Position numbers and translations under genes: made by a program
Shown: in pieces, positions 21,875 through 27,365 of the stretch
How positions within the stretch are numbered: position 1 is the stretch's first letter
Layout of the letters: each line of letters opens with the position of its first letter
Notes under the pieces: model-generated
The model's database searches: none
Told to the model about the DNA's origin: nothing
The model's input: only the letters and a program-made list of their open reading frames with translations
IMG/VR virus record: IMGVR_UViG_3300017773_000104
Span: 1-27,365 of that record
DNA: 27,365 bases
Direction: 5' to 3' (one strand)
DNA from: a virus

Positions 21875-23101
21875 ATGGCATATTACTTTTTATTTCCGGA
21901 AAATGACGCTACATTGTATAGCCACCCTGATCGTACAAATATGAATACAGGAGGGGATGAAATACTTGAACTTGTAAAAGAGAGAGGAACAACTGACCAA
22001 TATTTTTATCCCTCAAGAATTGTAGTTAAATTTAAAGAAGAAGAAATATCATCTATAATACAAGATATTATAGGGGGTAATAGTGGATTCGGTACTGGTT
22101 CTAAAGCAAATCTTCAATTAACTTCAACTCAAGCTAAAAATTTAACACAAACCCATATACTACAAGTTTATGCAATTTCACAATCATGGAATGAAGGTAC
22201 AAATAAATATTTCAATTTACCTTCAGCTTCAAATGGGGTCACCTGGAAGTTTAGAGATAATTCTATAGAAGCTACAGCATGGACAACTTCAACTTTAGGA
22301 GGAATAGGAACATCTGCAGTAGAAGAAGGATTTGTAATAGATAATTATGAAACAGTAACAGGAACAACAGGATCTATAGTAAGTTCTTCATTAGTAGGAG
22401 GTCCTATAACACCGGGGGGAGGAGTTTGGTATACAGGTAGTGGGTTTCAAGCAAGCCAACAGTTTTTAGGAGGAGATGATTTAGACACAAATTTTGATGT
22501 AACAGATATAGTTACAAAATTTAGCCAAAGTTATTTTAATGGAGCTAATTACCCAACAGGAATTTCTAACCAAGGATTTTTAATTAAACAAATAGATAGT
22601 GTTGAATCTAATGTATCTACTAGTTTTGGTGAATTACAATATTTTTCCCAAGATACCCACACAATACATCCTCCTAAATTAACTTTTAAATGGGATGATA
22701 GTACCCATAATTATCAATCATCTGCTAAGTTAGAAGGAGAATTAAATGTTTCTCTTTATAGAAATAAAAAAGAATATAATCAAAATGATGAAGCTCTTTT
22801 TAGGATTCATGTAAGAGATAAATATCCTACAAGAACTTTTGTTACAAGTTCTAATTATTTAAACACAGGATATTTTAAAGAAACTAGTTATTATAGTATT
22901 AGAGACGCTTTTTCAGAAGAAGAAGTAATCCCTTTTGATGATAACTATACAAAATTAAGTGCTGACAGTGAAGGTATGTACTTTAAATTATACATGAAAG
23001 GTTTACAACCAGAAAGATATTATCGTATATTATTTAAGCATGTGAATAATGATGGCACAACTATTTATGATGACGATTATTTCTTTAAAGTTGTAAGATA
23101 A
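21875..23101 (+). CDS. DNRLRE-like beta protein of the baseplate or fibre
   Basis: The protein has 408 residues. The opening DATLYSHPDRTNMNTGGDEILELVKERG, then SRIVVKFKEEEISSII, then ANLQLTSTQAKNLTQTHILQVYAISQSWNEGT, GVTWKF, AWTTSTLGG and DVTDIVTKF follow the pattern of DNRLRE-type beta-sandwich domains known from secreted surface proteins. The C-terminal part (about 285-408) is a second beta domain: RNKKEYNQNDEALFRIHVRDKYPTRTF and ERYYRILFKHVNNDGTTIYDDDYFFKVVR. It directly follows gp6, so it is probably a peripheral wedge or fibre-attachment protein, and a sugar-binding role is possible. The domain assignment is from pattern memory. Confidence 0.6.
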   Translation: MAYYFLFPENDATLYSHPDRTNMNTGGDEILELVKERGTTDQYFYPSRIVVKFKEEEISSIIQDIIGGNSGFGTGSKANLQLTSTQAKNLTQTHILQVYAISQSWNEGTNKYFNLPSASNGVTWKFRDNSIEATAWTTSTLGGIGTSAVEEGFVIDNYETVTGTTGSIVSSSLVGGPITPGGGVWYTGSGFQASQQFLGGDDLDTNFDVTDIVTKFSQSYFNGANYPTGISNQGFLIKQIDSVESNVSTSFGELQYFSQDTHTIHPPKLTFKWDDSTHNYQSSAKLEGELNVSLYRNKKEYNQNDEALFRIHVRDKYPTRTFVTSSNYLNTGYFKETSYYSIRDAFSEEEVIPFDDNYTKLSADSEGMYFKLYMKGLQPERYYRILFKHVNNDGTTIYDDDYFFKVVR

Positions 23102-25044
23102 TGGCAAAAGAAAAAATAAAATTAGTAAAAAAAATAATTAGTAATAAATTATCTAATAAACTTCATAATAAGTCTTTTCATAATTTAACTAAATCTACTC
23201 CCCAAATAAATGATGAATCTGTAAAAAATTTATATGATACTTCATTTTATATAATACCAAAAAAAGGAAAAAACTCCCATGAATCTATTATAAAAGAAAG
23301 CACAGATTATTTATACCCCCAAATAAATAAAGTTTTAGATGACCAAATAGAAAGTTTAGTAGACGAAATAGAAGCAAAAAATGAAGAACTAAACAAATTA
23401 AAAAACCCACGCCCATCAAATTCTGAATACCCTAATGGGTCTTTTCTAACAGCGGGGGATGATAATGGTCAATTTCAAGGTATGGGAACAGTTTATGTTA
23501 TGCAAGACGGAATGAAAAGAGCTATTGGAAGTGGTGGTATGTATCACTTAATTAGAAGATCTCTTAGAACCCCGGGAGAAGCTTTTAGTGAATTATATTT
23601 TTTAAGTATTGATGAATTAAATCAAATCCCTGATGGAGTTACAATAGACTATCAATGGCAAATGTCTATGCCTAGTTTTGCTGCAGAATATGGTCCTATA
23701 TATCAAAGACTTCCTTATTTTGAATTACATCTTTTTTGTGAAGGTAGAGAAGTAGATGATTCCTTTGATTTAGTTGAAGGAGATTTTTGGTTAGAAGACG
23801 ATAATGATGATGCTTGTACTGTTACTTATATCAAAAATACATTTGAAGGTGATCCCGAACAATATTCTATAGAAACTGAAACTATTAATGTAGGAGAAAA
23901 GAAAATAATAGAATTTGCAAGAAATGACCATGAAAGGGGAATAATGGGAATACCACACCAAATAAATAGAGACGTATATAACACTTATTATGATTACAAT
24001 ACTGATATCCAACAAACAGGAACAAGAGAATGGGGGTGGGGTAAAAATTACTCAGGAGTATTATTAGCAGAAGGTCGTATTTGGATAGGGAATGACAACC
24101 AAGGAAGAATGTTCAATACAAAAACAAACCAATCTATACTTGCAGATTTAAGATTTGATGAAGTATATGGTAATTGTAGAAAAATATATTCTAGTTGCAT
24201 GCAATTAGATGGAACTTTTAATGATACTTGTTATGGGGCTTTAAACCAAGATGATGAATTAGTAGAGCATTTTAATAATCCAACCTTTAAATATTATGTT
24301 CGATCTATAACGGTTAGTAGTGACACTATAAAAGATAGTTATGGCACATCTAATTACGGAGTATCTACTATATATGGTGAAATTCATAATAGAAATTACC
24401 CTATATATGGACAACCTATACTAAAAGTCGGGGGAGAATATGTTGTTTATTTAAAATCAATTATACATATAATTAACGCCCATCTCAATAATCCATCTAT
24501 ATATAGACATCATCATTTTTACAAATTAACTGATAATGCTAATAATGGTAAAAAATTAATGTTAGTTCATGATAACGATATTCATGTTATAATGAATACA
24601 AATAGTACAGCTTGGACAACCCAACAATCAATAATTCAAAATGCATTTTCATATTCAGTTATTTTAAAAGGAGCAAAGGGATATGGGGACGATAGATTTA
24701 ATTGGGAAGCTGTAGATACAGATAAAGTAAAATTTATAGGATTAACAACACTTTCAGATAGTGATTCTTGGGATGATAGAGTAAGATTAAATGGTTTTCA
24801 TGTTGGTAACGGAGTAAATTATTTTAATCCTTATGGTATGGGGGGGAGTAATTATGGTTTATCAGGAGAAATTCAAGAAATATTATATTCACATTATGAA
24901 AATGAAGACTATAATGATTCTAGTGTTCCTGATTTTTGCCCCTTTACTGAGGCCCAACTACAACAATTTGCTCTTTTATCTATACCTGTAGGGACTGGTG
25001 ATCTTCCTTTAGGTTGTACTTTTCAAAACTGTTTAGATTGTTAA
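23101..25044 (+). CDS. Large baseplate-type structural protein, paralogue A
   Basis: The protein has 647 residues. The basic N-terminus and coiled-coil (about 75-100, DQIESLVDEIEAKNEELNKLK) are followed by YPNGSFLTAG, YVMQDGMKRAIGSGGMYHLIRRSLRT, then a long globular region rich in Tyr, Asn and Asp with paired cysteines, ending GDLPLGCTFQNCLDC. The N-terminal third has the same order of motifs as the next gene. It overlaps the previous stop by one base (TAATGG). The position after gp6 and the DNRLRE-like gene suggests an outer baseplate or host-contact protein. The last 400 residues are unlike anything I can name. Confidence 0.6.
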   Translation: MAKEKIKLVKKIISNKLSNKLHNKSFHNLTKSTPQINDESVKNLYDTSFYIIPKKGKNSHESIIKESTDYLYPQINKVLDDQIESLVDEIEAKNEELNKLKNPRPSNSEYPNGSFLTAGDDNGQFQGMGTVYVMQDGMKRAIGSGGMYHLIRRSLRTPGEAFSELYFLSIDELNQIPDGVTIDYQWQMSMPSFAAEYGPIYQRLPYFELHLFCEGREVDDSFDLVEGDFWLEDDNDDACTVTYIKNTFEGDPEQYSIETETINVGEKKIIEFARNDHERGIMGIPHQINRDVYNTYYDYNTDIQQTGTREWGWGKNYSGVLLAEGRIWIGNDNQGRMFNTKTNQSILADLRFDEVYGNCRKIYSSCMQLDGTFNDTCYGALNQDDELVEHFNNPTFKYYVRSITVSSDTIKDSYGTSNYGVSTIYGEIHNRNYPIYGQPILKVGGEYVVYLKSIIHIINAHLNNPSIYRHHHFYKLTDNANNGKKLMLVHDNDIHVIMNTNSTAWTTQQSIIQNAFSYSVILKGAKGYGDDRFNWEAVDTDKVKFIGLTTLSDSDSWDDRVRLNGFHVGNGVNYFNPYGMGGSNYGLSGEIQEILYSHYENEDYNDSSVPDFCPFTEAQLQQFALLSIPVGTGDLPLGCTFQNCLDC

Positions 25045-25045
25045 T

Positions 25046-25663
25046 ATGAAAAAACTAATATTAAATAAAAAAGTATACAAATATAAAGATGTAGAAAATC
25101 TTTTAGGAAATGATATGGGGTTTTCAAGTTTAAATCCAAAACCAAAATCATCAAATGCTTTTTTTAAAACATACAATGAAAATTTCTATGATTTAAAAAA
25201 ACAAACCCATAATGATTTAGTAGTAAAAAGTACAGAATACATTGGACCTTTAGATAATCCAAGAACAGTACAACTAAATAGTTTAAAAAAAGACAAAGAA
25301 AGAATCCAATTACAAATAGACTCAACAGACAGAGAACACCCTTATTTTTCTAATGGAACTATTTTAATGCATAAAGATTATAACCAATCACATGTGTCTG
25401 GTTTTGGGGGTATTAGCTCAGAAGGAGATATTAAAGGTCCTAAATATTATATGCATTCAGGAAAAAAAAGAAAAATACCTGATGATTATCTTATTTATAG
25501 TAAAATAAAAAATAGATTAGGAATGAAAGATTTAAAAGACGCAGACATTATTATTTTTTTATGGTCTGGGGGGTTAGACGCTATATCAGATGGACCCCCA
25601 ATTACAAGACTTCAAGATTTATTTATATCGTTTTATGAAGTTAATATGTATAAACCGACTTAA
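25046..25663 (+). CDS. Baseplate-type structural protein, paralogue B
   Basis: The protein has 205 residues. It shares with the upstream gene the sequence of features: F-Y start, H-x(2,4)-(I/V)-K-x-ST-(D/E)-Y-(L/I) (here NDLVVKSTEYIGP; there ESIIKESTDYLYP), a short charged coil, NG(T/S)-x-L (FSNGTILMHKD; YPNGSFLTAG), and Y-x-M-x(2)-G-x-K-R-x-I (YYMHSGKKRKIPD; YVMQDGMKRAIGS) followed by a helix with (R/N)RLGM or RSLRT. It lacks the large C-terminal domain of its neighbour and ends with a short WSGGLDAISDG region. Gene duplication with divergence is likely. A virion role is inferred from context. Confidence 0.6.
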   Translation: MKKLILNKKVYKYKDVENLLGNDMGFSSLNPKPKSSNAFFKTYNENFYDLKKQTHNDLVVKSTEYIGPLDNPRTVQLNSLKKDKERIQLQIDSTDREHPYFSNGTILMHKDYNQSHVSGFGGISSEGDIKGPKYYMHSGKKRKIPDDYLIYSKIKNRLGMKDLKDADIIIFLWSGGLDAISDGPPITRLQDLFISFYEVNMYKPT

Positions 25664-25668
25664 TATAA

Positions 25669-27365
25669 ATGGCTAGATCAACAAAAAATAATAATAAATC
25701 TAAATTATCAACATCCCCCGTTGTAGATGATGACAAACTACTTGGGGCAAATGAGTTAGAAGAAAATCTAACCTCACCCGATAAAGAAGAAACAACTATA
25801 GACCAAATTGAAGACAATGTTGATTTTGAATTAGATGAAACAATTATATCAAAAACTTTTGGTAGGCCCGAAGATGTAATAGAATTACATATATATAGCT
25901 TATCAAATGAATTACTTGTATCTGATTATGATTTTGAAGAATATGAATTTCCCGCAGGTAATGAAGCTCAAACAACCTCAGAATTACTAATAGATTATGA
26001 AAAAGTTTTAAACCAAAGAGGATACATATCTGGCAAATATAAATTAAAATTCAACGTCCACAGACATAAAATTTTCAATACAGAATTATTTGATGCAGAT
26101 AAAGGGATGGCTATTCCTCAATATCCCTTTTACATCAAAGATATTGATTCAACAAAAACAGAAATAAGATCAATATCTAAAAAAGCAGAAAACAAAGAAT
26201 TAGACACAGCTGTAAATAGTTTTATTTCAGAATTAGGAAGCTCTGTATATTTTAAGGAATTTTCCTTAAATTTTGGGAATGATGTTATTATACCAGCAGT
26301 TAATGTTCTTTTAAATAAAGACACTTTAACACATGAATTATTAATAAGGACTTTAAACCCCCTTCCTAACACAATTAAAAAAACCTCTGAATTTAAAGTA
26401 GTTGAAGAAATAATAGATGGGTTTTTTGTTGAAATTGATTTAGGTAAGTTAGAAATAATAGAGGACACTATAGAATTAATGGGTCCTAACTTTAAAATAG
26501 ATACTAGACAACATAATTCTATACCTTCTGCGTATAAAACATATAATGACTTATTAAAATATAATGTATCTTCTTCTTATGATAGACTTTTAAATAAATT
26601 AGAAAATAAAGAATTACCTAATATAGAATATGATTATATAAGACCAGTATCATCAAGTACAGAAGACACAGACATTCCTTATCATTTTGAAAACTTTGTA
26701 CATTTTAGTAGCGCAGAAGAACGCTTAAATAATTTTAAATATAAATTAGAATTAATAGAATTATACCAATCTCAATCAGGAGAAATAAATTCAATAATAG
26801 GATCTACCTCAGGGTCTAGGTTTGTTTTAGAATCAAAAAAAGAAATAACAGACAAAATTCAAAATGTAGTAAGAAACTTTGATGGGTATGAACAGTTTTT
26901 ATATAACACAACAGGATCAAATATATACACCTGGCCAAAAATAAACAGTAAAGAAGAATTATATTCAGTTTCTTCTTCAGAAGCTAAAACATGGTTAGGT
27001 AGTAATTTTTCAAGTCCTAATTCTTCAGGACAATTATTATCTGCTTCTTTATATGATAAATCTAACCCTTATAACTTACATAAATTAATACCCGAACATA
27101 TAAAAAATAACACAAATAATAATTTATATGTAGGTTTTGTTAATATGGTGGGTCAACATTTTGATTATTTATGGACTCACATAAAACATATAACTGAATT
27201 AAATAACCACCATAATAAAAGAGGTATTTCACAAGATTTAGTTTATTTCCAACTAAAATCAATAGGATTAGAAACTTTTGATCAATTTGAAAATGCTAAT
27301 TTAATAGAATATATTTTAGGAGAAGGCACATTAGATCATTCAGTAGGAAATTTAATAATAGGAGA
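25669..27365 (+). CDS. Large structural protein, 3' end outside the window
   Basis: The ATG at 25669 (after TAATATAA) opens a frame with no stop to the right edge, at least 565 residues. The N-terminus is Ser/Lys-rich and acidic (MARSTKNNNKSKLSTSP, then ELEENLTSPDKEETTIDQIED), followed by beta-rich segments (DVIELHIYSLSNELLVSDYDF, YISGKYKLKFNVHRHKIF) and later helical parts such as NNLYVGFVNMVGQHFDYLWTHIKHITEL and GISQDLVYFQLKSIGLETF. I recall similar very long baseplate or tail proteins after gp6 in marine Bacteroidetes phages; no precise family is assigned. It follows paralogue B by five bases and completes the visible tail block. Confidence 0.7.
   Translation, partial: MARSTKNNNKSKLSTSPVVDDDKLLGANELEENLTSPDKEETTIDQIEDNVDFELDETIISKTFGRPEDVIELHIYSLSNELLVSDYDFEEYEFPAGNEAQTTSELLIDYEKVLNQRGYISGKYKLKFNVHRHKIFNTELFDADKGMAIPQYPFYIKDIDSTKTEIRSISKKAENKELDTAVNSFISELGSSVYFKEFSLNFGNDVIIPAVNVLLNKDTLTHELLIRTLNPLPNTIKKTSEFKVVEEIIDGFFVEIDLGKLEIIEDTIELMGPNFKIDTRQHNSIPSAYKTYNDLLKYNVSSSYDRLLNKLENKELPNIEYDYIRPVSSSTEDTDIPYHFENFVHFSSAEERLNNFKYKLELIELYQSQSGEINSIIGSTSGSRFVLESKKEITDKIQNVVRNFDGYEQFLYNTTGSNIYTWPKINSKEELYSVSSSEAKTWLGSNFSSPNSSGQLLSASLYDKSNPYNLHKLIPEHIKNNTNNNLYVGFVNMVGQHFDYLWTHIKHITELNNHHNKRGISQDLVYFQLKSIGLETFDQFENANLIEYILGEGTLDHSVGNLIIG

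Noticed and set aside
1-27365. Stop-codon reassignment, as seen in some Bacteroidetes phages
   Set aside because: TGA ends genes at 3521 and 3877 exactly at overlaps with following starts, and TAA and TAG also end genes at tight junctions; no gene needs a recoded stop.

Overview
The window looks like part of the genome of a lytic, contractile-tailed (myovirus, T4-like in module content) phage of a marine-type Bacteroidetes/Flavobacteriia host. The phage assignment rests on a gp25-like baseplate wedge protein, a gp6-like baseplate wedge protein, spike-like proteins, an M15 peptidase and a gp55-like late sigma factor. The host assignment rests on a phage-borne protein with a type IX secretion (T9SS) type A C-terminal sorting domain, on A-rich leaders without Shine-Dalgarno sites, and on TTTG/TATNTTA promoter-like elements. 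The DNA is strongly AT-rich. Every gene I can support is on the + strand, genes are packed with 0-50 bp gaps or short overlaps, and TGA, TAA and TAG are all read as stops (standard code).

Region 1 (1-4371) holds small accessory genes: a partial gene entering from the left, a Tyr/Trp-rich lipoprotein, a small CGC-motif protein, a two-helix membrane protein, a GNAT acetyltransferase, a large HExxH plus von Willebrand factor A (VWA) protein, and four small charged proteins. Two copies of a 40-bp element sit in front of the membrane-protein gene and the VWA gene and are probably promoters.

Region 2 (4372-4829) is the only gene-free stretch longer than 300 bp. It encodes a circularly permuted, two-piece tmRNA: the T-arm/3' acceptor half comes first, then the 5' acceptor/tag half, ending in a strong intrinsic terminator. 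A complete tRNA-Ala(UGC) occupies almost the whole intervening segment. Acceptor and P2-type helices form between the two halves across the tRNA. This is the most unusual feature of the window.

Region 3 (4830-9532) is an envelope-directed cassette: a predicted outer-membrane barrel-like protein, a one-helix coiled-coil membrane protein, a secreted thioredoxin-fold protein without its redox cysteines, and a 997-residue Cys-rich repeat protein with a T9SS sorting domain. It probably alters the surface or periplasm of the infected cell.

Region 4 (9583-15761) contains unrecognised charged, coiled or acidic proteins, a PD-(D/E)XK nuclease-like protein, an HD-domain phosphohydrolase, a TM/coiled-coil protein and the gp55-like late sigma factor.

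Region 5 (15751-27365) is the baseplate/tail block: a structural protein with a Pro/Glu linker, an M15 peptidase, a spike-like protein, a coiled-coil structural protein, gp25, gp6, a DNRLRE-like beta protein, two related baseplate-type proteins and a long structural gene that runs off the right edge. Recurrent ATATTTATA-type boxes in the few gaps of regions 4-5 could be late promoters read by the gp55-like sigma factor.
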